A stretch of DNA of 64,000 bases, from NCBI RefSeq assembly GCF_008831285.2, contig NC_045147.1, positions 4,426,001 to 4,490,000 on the forward strand. Direction: 5' to 3'. Within the stretch, counting starts at the first letter, position 1. Every line of letters begins with the position of its first letter. The position numbers and the translations under genes are program-made. The DNA comes from Nymphaea colorata. Lineage: Eukaryota > Streptophyta > Magnoliopsida > Nymphaeales > Nymphaeaceae. Under the pieces are notes generated by a model. The model had not been told where the DNA came from and ran no database searches. It saw only the letters and a program-made list of their open reading frames with translations. Shown one piece after another: positions 12,403 to 24,987 of this stretch.

Positions 12403-14345
12403 TCAAGACATACTTAGTTTTGTTAACACTTCATGCATTGGATCACCATCATTCTTTACCCAATTACCCAAACAAACCAAAACTTTAATTGTTTTCGGTA
12501 TCAATGAATTATGACTATCATTAAGAATCTGACCTCCTGTAGTAAAAGCTTTTTCTGAAGCAACATAAGTTATTGGAATTGACAACAAATCATGCTTTAC
12601 TTGTGAAAGAATTCAACACTTGAATTCCTTATCCTTCTATCATTGCAAAATATTAAAAGAATAATCATCATCATTATTATCATGCTTAATCAATTCATCA
12701 TCCAAATATGTGTCTATCTCGGATTTGGTGAGCTGAAAGTAACATTCTCAGCTTCACCTAAGAACTAAAAAATAGCTTTTTTCACCGCATAGTGTGTCTT
12801 GAGTCTCTCGACCTTAAATAGTGGAGGAATTAGTTGATATGGTAGAAATATTGGCATCCACTTTTTCTTTGAACATAAGTTTCATAAATAACTTGCAAAG
12901 TTGTTTTATCATTTTCATTTGTTCATCTTTTCTTCTCTTGATTGGCAAATTTTTAAAAAGACAAATTCTGATAATGAGAGTTTTATGCGTGGATCCAATA
13001 TAGATGCAATAGTCATTAACAAGTTACAGGATTTTTAATATTTATCAAAATTTTCTTTTATTTTCATTGCCATTGCCTTCATAAATCTGCCTTCACTTTC
13101 AACATTTTCTTGCAAATTTCAAGAAAAAACAAGTTTGTTGTTGCATAAGATGACCCAAAAAATAAGGTGGAGACATTATGAAAAACTTGAAGAAAATCAC
13201 ATAGCACCGCTATTTTTTCCCAATCCTCAAGTCCAAACATTCATATCAAGCTTGGGTCTTCCATGCTATATTAAGGAAAAACATCTTTATATGCAAGAGT
13301 TATTTCCAACATACAATATATCGAATTATATCAAGCGAATACATATGACACTAACTTCTTTGTCGTTGAAATTTTCAACTCTCTAGCCACAGCTGCAAAA
13401 CCATGGAGTCTTGAGGGTGAAACTTTGATATACTTTACTGTATCTCTAATGCTAATAATTTTATCTTTAATGGCACTCAACACATCTTTTACCATCAGAT
13501 TCAAAATATATGCACAACATCGCACATAAAAAATTTACCTCCATAATACAAGTTGATTTCACTTTTTTCTATGTTCTCTTTTAATTTTTTGATAAGAACA
13601 ACATTTGATGAAACATTGCCAACTGTAATAAACATTATTTTCTTTTTAATCTCTCAATGTGCAAGATGCTTAGCAATTACATTGGCTAAGACTAATCCAT
13701 TATGAGGTGGCTCAACTTCAGTAAAATTGATGATACGTTGTTGCATATTCCATTCTTTATCAAAGAAATGCGCTGATAATGCCATATATCCAAGCTGTTG
13801 ATTTGATGTCCACATATGTGTAGTCAAAGCAATTTTATCAACACCCTTCAAGACTTCTTTTAATTTCTTTTTTTCATCTTCATAAAAATTTGTTACATCT
13901 CTCCTAACTGTCATTATTGAAACTGGCACCCACTTAGGAAAACCAAGCCTAGGAAGGAACCTAAACCAACAATTATCTACTATAGAAAAAGCGTGTTCTC
14001 TAGTTGTCACTAATTTTGTGATTATCTCTATTATTGATTGAGCATCGATGTTAGAACCATTTCTATAAGCTTCTTCGTGACATTTGAAGTCTCTCCTGAT
14101 TTAAAACTTAAAACCGCTTACTTTTGGTTAATAAAACGTGTCAAACATTTGTGCCTTCTCATTTATGATGTAGATCCACCTGTACTTATCATAAATAGTG
14201 TTATCATAAATAGTGTACTGTAGTACTTACATTTCATTTTTTTTTCACATCATTTATATTCACCTCGTCAAAATCATTCCATACTATAGAAGTATTTGCT
14301 CTTTATCTTTTTGCACTACTTACAAGTGCTTCATGAGTATCTATT
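12403..14345 (-). pseudogene. hAT-superfamily transposase remnant (RICESLEEPER/Ac type)
   Basis: Read on the - strand, pieces occur in the correct transposase order. A BED-finger-like start (TSIVWNDFDEV, about 14,300) is followed by the central region at 14,010-13,654 (WFRFLPRLGFPKWVP, IALTTHMWTSNQQLGYMA). Next comes MRCCAYILNLMVKD with SIRDTVKYIKVSPSRL (13,525-13,331), and then the C-terminal hAT dimerisation domain (LLSIPITYVASEKAFTTGG at about 12,595-12,530, followed by SLIPKTIKVLVCLGNW). The segments are separated by stops and frameshifts and the middle (13,330-12,600) is poorly preserved, so no active transposase is encoded. hAT transposases cut and paste DNA through a DDE/RNase H-like fold. 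The captured-gene TIR element at 14,395 sits immediately upstream of the 5' end. Confidence 0.8.
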
Positions 14346-14394
14346 GAAACTCCTTCATTTTCAGTGTCTTGCAAATCCATAGGAGTTTCATTAG

Positions 14395-15836
14395 GGGGGC
14401 GTTTGATGCGCCGAAAATACACTATTCACCGAGAAAAAAAATTCAAAAATTTAAAATTTTTGCATTGTATCAAACGTAGAAATTTTTTTTCGACCGTTAA
14501 AGTCGATTCTGGAAATTTTTTTCCGGAAAAAAATTTCCACCTGGAGAGACGGAAATTTTTTTCCGGAAAAAAATTTTTGCCCATTAGGGCACGCAAGCGC
14601 GTCTTCCTTCCTTCTCCTCATCTTGTCACTCCGCGAGCAATTGGGCACGAAGAACAGGTGCTGCAGGATGACGACGAGAGTGAGGAGGAGATTGATGTCG
14701 ATGAGCTTGAGCGGAGGTTGTGGAGGGACCGAATCCGGTTGAGGCGGCTGAAGGAGCAGAATAAGGCCAAGGAGAACAGAGACATCGCCAAGCAGAGGCA
14801 GTCGCAGGAGCAAGCACGGCGGAAGAAGATGTCCAGGGCGCAGAAGTATCAGGCGGAGAACGCTATTCCCGAAAGCCCGGCCATGGTCTCTACACCTCAG
14901 ACTCTTCAGGAGCTACAGGACACCACGCTGGGGTCTCTGTTGTCTGCCCTTATGCAGCAGTTGCAAACCGCCTCAGAGGCAGTTCCCACTGGAGAAAGGG
15001 TTAGCTCCACCGTGGTGGCCGACCGGCAAGGAGGATTGGTGGCCTCAGTTGGGGCTGCGGAAGGACCAGGGTCCTCCCCCTTACAAGAAGCCTCACAACC
15101 TCAAGAAGGCATGGAAGGTTGGTGTGCTCACTGCTGTGATAAAGCACATCTCTCCGGACATGGACAAGATCCGGAGGCTTGTTCGGCAGTCAAAATGCCT
15201 GCAGGACAAGATGACAGCAAAGGAAAGTTCGACGTGGTCGGCTATGAAAGAAACCCCTCTTTTGAGAGCTATGCTTCTGAGAACAGGACCCTGTTCTTGG
15301 GAAAAAACAGTGTAGCAGTATGTACTGTAGAGACATTTACTTTTTGCAACGGCTTCTTCTTCCCATCTGGTTGAAATTAAATCTGCATCACTCAAGACTG
15401 ATATGAGCATTTACTCATGGTGAAGTTCCATTTTATAGCATTGTGTATTGGTGGACCAAGCTTCTGCTCTTTCTTTTTTAATATATAGCATCTTTGTTCG
15501 AGTTCACAAACATAACGTACTTCCTAATTCCTGAAATTTTTAGGAATACTACTTTAGGCACATGGATGGTTGCACCGTTAGTTCGGAAGCAGAGCGGCAA
15601 CGGCTTATCTGGTGCTTAGAGGCAGTGATTTTTTTATATATTTGTTATTGGTATTTTTCCCATTTCATTTTCCCATACCATCAAACTCAGAAATATAGAA
15701 TTGGAAATATATTTCTGAGTCATCACACACACACCAAAATTGGAATTGGAAAAAAATTTTCCATTCCATTTTTCCATTTCTTATATTTCCAGAAATATAT
15801 TTCTAGAAAAATATTTTCAGGCCATCAAACGGCCCC
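14395..15836 (+). mobile_element. Non-autonomous PIF/Harbinger-like TIR element carrying an EIL gene fragment
   Basis: Left end GGGGGCGTTTGATG and right end CATCAAACGGCCCC form terminal inverted repeats. They are flanked by 3-bp target duplications TAG (14,392-14,394 and 15,837-15,839). G-rich termini followed by GTTTG and a 3-bp duplication fit PIF/Harbinger, although TAG departs from the usual TWA target. The first 70 bp (GAAAATACACT, then A/T-rich TTTAAAATTTTT) match the ends of the elements at 46,915-47,568 and 54,815-55,259. Inside is an EIN3/EIL-like fragment, and no transposase is present. The 1.44 kb length and gene cargo make it a Pack-type element. Confidence 0.75.
14664..15240 (+). 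pseudogene. Captured EIN3/EIL transcription factor fragment
   Basis: The + strand encodes [38 protein letters not shown] and [18 protein letters not shown]. After a frameshift near 14,965-15,050 it continues with [34 protein letters not shown] and [18 protein letters not shown]. These are the conserved N-terminal and DNA-binding blocks of EIN3/EIL ethylene-response transcription factors. About 57 family residues are missing between KKMSRAQ and KYQAENAIP, and the frame then shifts, so no functional factor can be made. The C-terminal activation region is absent. The fragment lies wholly within the TIR element, so transposon capture is the simplest origin. Similarity beyond about 15,240 could not be assigned. 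Confidence 0.85.
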
Positions 15837-15839
15837 TAG

Positions 15840-18800
15840 AGGAATGTACTCCAATTGGGACATTTGTTTAGCTTTGTCTCAAATCACATACTTGCTTGCC
15901 CTTTTCAATGATATTTCTTTCTAAATTTGTCATTCTTCAAACAAGTAATTTTTTCTTCTACTCAATCTATTCTCCTATTTGAACATGAAATTTTTGTTAA
16001 AGATCTTTATAGAATTTGAAAGCAAGCATCACATAAGTAATAAAGATACATCCACAAGAGCCCAAATGACTGGGAAAAACAAAGTTGCTAGTTCCTCAAA
16101 CATTTCACCTACAATTAATAGGCCATGAATTGAAAAAATAGGTAAACTTAGACGAGCAACAGATTGCACCTACGATTTTAGCCAACGAGATAACACACTC
16201 ATTTTGATTAGTCTAGTCATGTACAAGATGGACTAGGCTCCTTGTTTTATCAATCCAATCTTGGGTTGACCGAAATTTAGTTGATTGGATACTCTATTGG
16301 TTTTGTGACGCCATTGAGGTGTGATAGTCATGCACTTATCTCTCACTCCCTCTCTCTCATGTCATGTCAACATAAAATTAGAGAGAAATTATTTACACTT
16401 ACATAATTAGGCCAATCATTCTCCTTTGGTTTGGGGATTTTCTCACTGTGGTTTCACACGATTTAGGACTTTCAAAATCTGGTTTTTGAGACTATAGGTG
16501 GGTCATTTATAAAATGTCATTTTCCTTGTTTGAAAAATGTGCTTTGGAGAAGTGTTTTACCAAACGTCCTAAGAAGAAACATGGCTGAGCCAAGGTTGAT
16601 GGATTTCATTTGGGTTTAGCAAAGCTAGTTCGGATTAGAAGGCAGCAAGGCTACCGAATTGGGGACCTTAAGAGCAGCAATGGGGTGTAGAATTGGAGCC
16701 AAACTATCTACGGATATGAAGCAGTTTGATACTCAGGTAGCCGTTGGTTGGGAGCTCAATGACAGGAAGGAGGCTTCTGTTCCGAAGCTATGATGGGTTT
16801 GCTTTAGGAGACTAGAGCAGAAAATCTGCTAGTTTGAGAGTGGGAGGTTGCTGTAAGTTGGAAGGGAAGCAAGAAATCTATTCTTGCTGGTTTGGGACAG
16901 CAAAGAGCATGCAGTTTGGGGGACAACACAGAACAACTGTCACAAGTTGAGGAAGCTATTGGCCCAAACTTGGAGAGGGAGCTATCTAGTCATATTTAGT
17001 TTGATAAGTAGTTGCCCAAACATGATGAGCTTAATTGGAACCTGAGCTCGGTAAATTTACTGGTCTTTGCAATGTGCAGCAGGGCCACTAAAGTTGGGAG
17101 TATGTTGGAAGCAACTGTAGAGGATGGCAAGGTTGCTGGTCCAAACTAGAAGACAACACCAGACTTATTGCTGCAAATTGGCAACATGACAACAGGAGAT
17201 CACTGGTCTAGGCTTGAGGTAGCAGCGAATTGTTGGTTAGGGTCAATCGACACTATGGTTTGAACCTATGAATAGTAAGGGAGCCATTGTTGATTGAAAG
17301 CAGCAACGAGCTGCCATCTATATGAGCAAGAGTAGTACCTTGAAGCAATAAGGCAGCTCCAATGTGGGGAGCAGGTATGCAAATGTAGCAGCAAAGAACC
17401 AATCTAGGCCTGTGGAATGGTGGGGCTAATGCGATTGAGCTGCAAATAGCAAGGCAGCTAAGGTTTTAAGCTTAAGACAGCTAGGCAATTGCTAATCTAC
17501 TGGACCAAGCTTGAAATAAGGAACAAATGATTTGATGGCAACAGAGCCACGGTCCAAGGCGTACAAACAGAAGAGGAGTTGCTGTCTGGAAGCAGTAGAG
17601 AACTCCTATTTTTGAAGGCAACAGGGTGTTGTGTGTCTGTTTGTTCAAGAATATAACACAAAATTGAACTTAAAAGCTGGTTATAAAATTACTAACCTAG
17701 AAAGAAATGTGGCAAAGCTGGAGATGCCAGTTGAGTAGTGGCTGAATGAAGATGCGTCTACAGGAATTGGGCACATGACATAATTTTTCTAAATTTCATA
17801 AGACTACCCAAAATAAAAAATATAGGATTTTTAACACACTAACATCTGTTAATGGATGAAGAGCATGTTCTTAAAACCAAAATTCTACATCATCAGAATA
17901 ACCATAATTAAGAAGGATGTGTGCCTAGATACAAGAATATGCTTACCATGCAAGAAGAATTCTGCCACTTGGAAATGCATGAGCAGTGAAATGAATGATT
18001 ACAGAGAGTAGAAGGAATCCCACTTATGTCTTAATCCAGTCTCTCTAAAAGATTTATCACCAACCATGGGCAAAACAAAAGAGAAAATAGGAAAAATCAC
18101 AACCAGCAAACAAAGTCACAAACAACATAATTTTGTGAAGGTTCATGAGATAAGAAACTCATAAGATTCAGCATAGAGCAGTGTCAAGTAAGAGACAATA
18201 TAGATACACCTGATTTGGTTTTAGCAGTAAAAGAAAGATGTTCCCATCTATCTAGTAATGATGAATCTCTCCTTTTTTTTCCGTGGAAGCTTTAGAACAA
18301 GTATATATTTAGGATGCATTGTTTATAGGGTACCCTTCCTCCTGTGGGAATAACATTTCTCTTCTTTATGTTCATGAAGTTTGAACAATTCAAAAATCTC
18401 TAAAAAGTGATAGATATAGAGGTAAGAACTTGTCAAACGAACCGCACTCCTTTGTATAAGTCAAGAGTTCTTTACACCCCAAAATTTTCCAATTTTTCTC
18501 AATGGCGATCTTGAAAATTTCCATAAAATATTTCAAACCGGAGTTGATGTCCACCCAACCCAATCATAGACCCAAGTCTAAGGATCACTTGCAAATCAAG
18601 TTAGAATGATGAATTGCAAAATCAGAATTTTTTGTCAAATTTGAATGAGATTTCAAATTCAGCTTGGCAAAATTTTGAGATCGATCCAAATCGAGGTCCA
18701 GAAGTTACAAATTTTACAATCAAAATTAAAATTTTCATTAGTGAGAATTAAAATCCTCTCTCAATTTTATTTCAAAACAAAGAGAAAAAATAATCGGCGG

Positions 18801-19680
18801 GACTTTATCTCTCTCAATTTCCTTCCTTAAAATTATTGGAGAAAGACCCAACCAAAAGAAAATAATCTAGGAATGGTTCTCCTAGAGGGAGGAGTTCCCA
18901 ATTTTTCTTAAAGTCAATTCAGTAATTGACTCTTTCTAAAAAATTAAAAATTCAAATTAAAACTTTGGAAATCCTAAAATGGGCTCAGAGAACCATGATA
19001 ACCAACTAACTCAGGTCAGCCCCAACCGAGCTAATCCGCTCCCTTCAAAATGAACCAAAAAGTTATTTGAGGAGAGTGCACTCTTCATCCACCCCAAATC
19101 TCTTTCATAGAAACTCAAGAGAAAGAGGCACCTTGACATGCTAAGGCCGAGCCGATCTTCAGACAAATCAAGAATTCGCCCAAGGTTAGATTGACGTTAA
19201 CCTATAACAATTATATCAAGTAAAAAGTTTCTCAAACAAGCTTGCTCTTTTACTTCCGACGTTTTTGGAATGGATCACCTCAATCTAGCTAACCAGTTTT
19301 TTGAAAAAAAAGAAAATTAAAGAGGCATCCAAGAATAAGATGCTTTGTTTTGAACCTTTCCTAAAAAAATTTTCCCAAAGCCTAAGAGAGCAGCTTGAAA
19401 TCAGGCGTTCACCCCTATCCCCCATTTGAAATGGAATAAAAGCTTTCAAAATCAAAGGCAGCCCAGTTGGGCGTGCCATTTAAATCAGGTTTCCAAAACT
19501 TGAAACCAGAAATTTTCAAGTTAGAACAAGAGGGGACGGCCATGAATGGCGTGTTCCCCTCTTCCTTTCATGTCTTCTTTGGAAACAAACCAAGAGCTGG
19601 TTAGAATCAGCTCTTTTCCAGTTGACTCCACTCCCTGAAAATGTAGAAAGAAAGACCAGCATGCCTCCTTGTTTGTTCCT
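15840..19680. other. Intergenic, no gene recognised
   Basis: About 3.8 kb without a supported gene. The segment 16,580-17,700 is less AT-rich and contains many GGCAGC / AGCAGC words but no long frame. A short stretch at 16,425-16,575 ends in ACCAAACGTCCTAAG, reminiscent of the nearby TIR family, but its other end was not matched. Confidence 0.4.
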
Positions 19681-20678
19681 CAAGTTAAGCTAGAGGGACA
19701 AGCTAACAAAAGGAAGAATTGGATTGGCAATGAAGGAGGTGCACCTTTCATGCATAGTCCCTTCCTGCCCATGCCAAAAGTAACTCTTGATTTAACTTGG
19801 TTCCAACAAATTGGTTCAAGTTCCAGCACCAAGTCCCTATAAATTGAACCCCTTGCAAACCAGCAAGGGATCCCTCTCCAGCCAGTGAGTCGTCCAGCTC
19901 TAGGCGTGGTGGACTTCGGCCGAGCTCTCCTCCCACACCTTATCAAGTTAGGTGTTATTACAGACCTACCCCTAGTACGACCGAAACTAGCGGCCGATGG
20001 TGCCGAGAGCAGCCAGGGAGCGTCGGCCAGGCTAGTCACATGCGTAGGTGCACAGGCTTCAGCACACAAGGAGGTTGACCATGGATTCGGAGATGCTATA
20101 GATGGAGGAGCGGGCGAAGCATCAGGGGCCGAACACGAACAGCTGGTGGCATTTCATCAGGGCGGTCATGGACCAAGCCAGGCACTAACACCCGGTCTAG
20201 GTCAGGTCGGTCCTGAGTCTGGTATGAACCCAGGTCAATTGTGGTAGCCTAGGGCCGAACCTAGGCAAATTACGGGCTGAGCCTATAGGGCGTGGTCATA
20301 GTGCTTTAAAGGATCGAGTCTGGGCGGAACCCAGACAAGTCTCACCCGAGCTCACAAGGTTCAAGTCTAATTAGGTTTTCGAGACGTCTCGTCTCGACCT
20401 TTCGTTTCAGCATTTGCTTTGAGTTGTGTGTGCGTCTTGGTTCGAGTCACTTAGGAAACCAAGACATTTCAAGACTATTTAAACAATTATGTACTTTGCT
20501 TTCGTATGCTTGAATAGAATTGGAGTTTTATTTTGGGCATCACTCTCTCTCTCATCTCGTATCTTCGCAACCAAGTCTTTCACTTTTCTGGCGACGGTCG
20601 AGAAGTCTTTCGCAACCAAGTCTTTCGCTTTTCCAGTGGCCGGCGACAGCTGGTTCTTCTCAAACATCCGACGGCTTC
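19680..20678. other. Left flank interrupted by the Tat element; unclassified
   Basis: Moderately GC-rich DNA with repeated GAACCYAGRC and GGTCGAG-like words, no recognisable coding region, and a CT-rich tract at about 20,541-20,560. Its continuation on the other side of the Tat insertion is at 37,259. The original locus may itself be an older repeat, which I could not classify. Confidence 0.35.
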
Positions 20679-20683
20679 CTCCT

Positions 20684-23600
20684 TGTTCGCACCCACCCCT
20701 TTCTCAAAGGGTGTCATATGCAAATCAGTAAAATTATTTTAAAATTGAGGTTTTGAAAAATATTTTAATGAAAAGGGATCCGCCCATCGGTACGAGGTCC
20801 AATCGTTCCTGCCGCCTTTAACAGGGATAATTAGACCAAGGACTAGGATCATTTGGATCATATACAAGTTTTTGATGCAAATCCTATATGCTTATGCATT
20901 GAGGTTTTGGATTCAAGAACCAAAATTTATTTTGAATGAGTGATTTGAACTCGTTTTAAAGATTAGAGGACTTTCAAGTTGGTTCAAAAACATTTGTTTT
21001 TTGTGCCATTCGATTTGAAATACACAATTCTTGAGGATTTTGAAGAGTGAAATTGAGTTCTTTATTGTGAACTCTAAATGGTTCATGAGTTGAAATTATG
21101 ATCAACTTTTGAAAAATAGCTAAGTTTCCTTAGCAAAGAAACTTGATTTTTCAATTCTTCTTTTGCCAAATCGTGTGATTTGGTTAGGTAGAATTCATTC
21201 CTTTGATGAAACATAGGTTCCAAATTGTTAGAAAACGTGTTGTTTTTCAAATATACTTTGGCCAAGATCATGAATGTATTGCTTATGTTTTCTTTTGAAG
21301 TTAAGAGAAGTTTACAAATTTTTGTTGCAATATGACTTGGTCACTTTTTGCAACTCAAATTTGAATCACTTAACTTCTTGAGAATGTGCAAGTGGTGTCA
21401 TTGATTTTGAGTGAAAGTGAATGCATTAAATTAGAAGGGAAACTATATGGAACATTCATTCTTCTCTCTCTCATAATCTCTCAAGGTTCATTCATATGAA
21501 ACATACATTCTTCACTCTCTCATAATCTCTTAAGGCCCATATTGCAATTTCACATCATACGATCTACACATAGAGATTGATTTTAATTAACATGTAGGAC
21601 TTTATCTAAATATGCTTATTATATGATTAAGTACATGAATTAGAGATGTAGTCCATAAGCTTGAGACTTGACATAAAACTATCAAAATGATGAAAAATAT
21701 ACAAATGATGTGAAAATCAATTTTTTTTTTTAAATAGATGGGAGACGTGGATGACATCCACTTTCGTCTCAAGATAGCTAAAAAAATCAGACCTTATGTT
21801 GATTTAGATAGCTGAAAATTATGGACATTGATTCCAATAAAGGGCTTGTTTCTTAGATAGAAATGAGAAGTCTTTCATCAAATTTCAGATTTCGTACTCA
21901 TGAAATCGTCAACTTCTTTGGATAGTTCTAGGATAGTTGGCATTTTAAATATATAAAATTTGACATTCATAAACCAATTCCTATAAAACATGGTCTGATT
22001 TCAACAACATACATACATCTTACGTATGGATTGCTGAAATTAAGCAAATTTTAAAATGAAATAAAAATGATTTCATAACTTGGTACTATGAAAATCAAAA
22101 TGAACCATGTTCTTAAAACCAGTTTGAAAACGTGTTCCAATCTGATTTTAAGAGAGGAAAATCAGAGAAAAGAGGGAAGAATACTTGGACGAATCTCTCC
22201 TCTCTTCCTTGGCTTCTCCCTCCTAGCTCCTTGGTTGCAGCACTTGATGGAATACCTCCAAAATTTCGTCCCCCCCCCCCCCTTGGTGGCCAAGGGGAGG
22301 TTTATATAGAGGAGGAGGTGGGTTCAACCACCTCCTTAAATTTGCCTTGGAAGATTAATCAAGGCTTAGGGAGATGAAAAATGGAATAAATGGAGTTTTA
22401 ATGGCTTTATTTACTCATTCTTATCCCAATTGCACGAGCTAGGTGGGCTGGGTTAGGTTTGGTCAACTTGGTTCAGACCTAGCTGACCAACATTGACCAA
22501 ATTTTGGACAAAAATGCTCTTGCACAGGGTTTTGCCTTATTTTGTGCTATTTATTTATTTTTTTGTTTGAAATCGAGCTTGTTAGGTTAAAACCTAGTTA
22601 TTAAGCTCCAAATGCAATTGAATTATGATAATCCAATTTAAATTTGAATAAAATTTGAAAATTCGATCAAATTTGGCTCGAAAAGGGGATTTTCGTCCAT
22701 AATTTGATTGAAGATGGATTTCAACTGAAATAAACTTTCGTTTGAAAAATTGAATTTTAATTTGGTATTTAATTTATCTATTTGACAAATCCAAATATTT
22801 ATTTGCCTTTTATGAGCCAATTTAGGCTCTGTAATCTCAATTTGACCATAGAAGGACAAAATTATCCACATTGGTCTATTTCGACCAATTGACCAAAGTC
22901 AAAGCTCAATTGCGAATAGTTTGACTTTGTTTGAGCTAATTTGATAAATTTGAGATAAGAAAGTTCTTAGTTGAGCTAAATTGTACTTTAACTGGGTTTA
23001 GTCAAAGTGGGTTTGGTTTGGTCAAAGTCTATTTTCGTCCATTAATTGGATCGTGAGACAGACCTACTTTTTGACCAAGCTGAGCTCATATTGACTGAGC
23101 CTAGCTAAGATTTGGGTGCACTAGGGTCGAACCTACTTGAATTAAGTGGGTTTGACCAGCCTAGTTATTGCTTTTTGAAGATTGAAAACTCCTTAAAGAG
23201 GACCTATTTAAAAAAGAGAGAGATGCATAAATGCTTCTCTTTTCCTAGTTTTTAGTTATGATATCATTCATTTCTCCTTGAAAGTGGTTTTTTCATTTAA
23301 TTGAGAGAAAACATTTATTTATTTATTTATTTTTTTAAATGAGGGGTGTAAACCCTGGGGGGCTCTTGACCACATGGGCTAGGTGGGGCCCACACGTGGG
23401 TCCCACGTAGCATTCTAGACTGAATTAGATCTAATTCTTGGATCTAAGTCAAAATTTGAATTTTGCAATTGGACTTGGATTTCAAATGACATTTACAATT
23501 GAATTTGGATTTCAAATGACATTTGTAAATGGATTTGGATGTCAAATGACATTTGTAATTGAATTTGAATGTCAAACGACATTTGTAATTGTATTTGGAT

Positions 23601-23913
23601 GTCAAACGACATTTGTAATTGAATTTGAATGTCAAATGACATTTGTAATTGAATTTGAATGTCAAATGACATTTGTAATTGGATCTGGATGTCAAATGGC
23701 ATTTGTAATTGGATTTGGATGTCAAATCCTAATTTAGACTTAGTTTGGACTCGCAATCCTGCATTCGGATGCATGCCATGTGTTAAATTCATGATTCAAA
23801 TCTAAATTACATTTAGGTTTGAAATTGACTTTGAAATTGCAAAATTTCACAACTCTTTTGTCAAATTTTCATATTGCTTCAATTTTAATGTGGAAAAATT
23901 TGGGGTGTTAAAT
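20684..23913 (-). repeat. 3' LTR of the Tat element (left copy, 3.23 kb)
   Basis: Homologous end to end to the right LTR but shorter. It lacks an internal segment of about 885 bp (present at 34,461-35,345 in the right copy) and five units of the 30-bp minisatellite. Its inner end reads TGTTAAAT where the right copy has the canonical TGTTAACA, so the terminal dinucleotide has mutated. A poly-C tract occurs at about 22,270-22,283. Confidence 0.92.
23457..23730. repeat. 30-bp minisatellite in the 3' LTR, 9 units
   Basis: The unit is close to ATTTGTAATTGGATTTGGAT followed by GTCAAACGAC, repeated about nine times with point changes. Because 30 is a multiple of three and the unit lacks stops in several frames, long frames appear on both strands; these are not genes. 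Confidence 0.92.
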
Positions 23914-23926
23914 GCTCCTCTTTGCT
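23914..23926 (-). promoter_or_regulatory. Polypurine tract (PPT) of the Tat element
   Basis: On the - strand the sequence directly before the 3' LTR reads GCAAAGAGGAGC. This purine run in the expected position would prime plus-strand DNA synthesis. Confidence 0.7.
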
Positions 23927-24987
23927 GTTAAGCAAGTTGAAGAATTTGCTTAATAGCAAAGATTTATGCACCAATTTTTTTGCAAATGGAAATTGAAGAA
24001 AATCCATTTTTCAAATGACGTTTAAGCGTCCTCACTCAAGGGAAAATGATAGGCGTAGACCTGAAATAAGAAGATTTTCCTCTATCTCACTGGAGACTTT
24101 GTAGAGGAATTAATGTTGGTTGAAAAATTTTGCAATTGTGAAAGTTTTTGCATTTGATGCTTGGAGAACTTAGCTCTTGATGCCTTCTTAACCATTGGCA
24201 AGTGCTTTTTCTCTCTCTTTTTTTTTGTTTGCTTATTTTTTCACCTTTTGGCTTTATCGTTTGAATTTTGATTTTCTTTTTGAGCCACCCTTCACTCTTG
24301 AGGAAAATTTCTCACCACCCCAAAAGCTACTATGGATTTCCACCACTTTGGTGGTTTTATGCAGTTTGCTTTGTACAATATCAAGTCTATCGGGCTTTCT
24401 TCTGAACCCTTGTAGCGAGCTTTGGGCCGGTAACTCCCAGACCAGTTGACCTTAGGGTACCAAGTGCAGAACACTCCTCGGACTTACTTGCTCGAATTTA
24501 TAAGGCTTTAGGAGACTTAATATAAGCAAAATGTTCATGGATTGCTTTTTAGCTTCACAGTGTAAGCATAGGTCATATGCCCACCTGCACCTGCAGAGCT
24601 TTGAACTAGAGGAACAACTACACTCACCCCGAGCTCATTGCTCAACTCATTTTGCTTGATAGTTTTTTCTTGCATCTTGCCAAGGTCTTTTGGGTTACAA
24701 GGGCCTTTTCTTGTGGCATCTCATGCTAGACCTTTACAAGTGCCACTTGTCAGGACCAATGTTAATTTCTATACATTAATCCCTCAATTTCATTGAAATT
24801 TCTTGTATATTTCAAGTCAATGCCCCTGTTGTTGTCCTTAAAATATGGCCTGAGTTTGAAAATTTTAAAAATTTTGATTCATTTTACAAACTTTCTCTAA
24901 GGGATACTATGCCTCTTAGTTGGTTTGAAAATTGATAAGAACATGCTTATCAAAGTACAATTGTTTTGAAATTTTTGAATTGCAAAT
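23927..24987 (-). other. Untranslated spacer between integrase and 3' LTR
   Basis: About 1 kb inside the Tat element after the integrase stop. No conserved domain was recognised. Long 3' non-coding spacers are common in Tat elements. Confidence 0.6.

Noticed and set aside
16425-16575. Possible fourth member of the TIR family ending in CAAACGTCC
   Set aside because: Left terminus does not match, the shared subterminal sequence is absent, and no target duplication was found.
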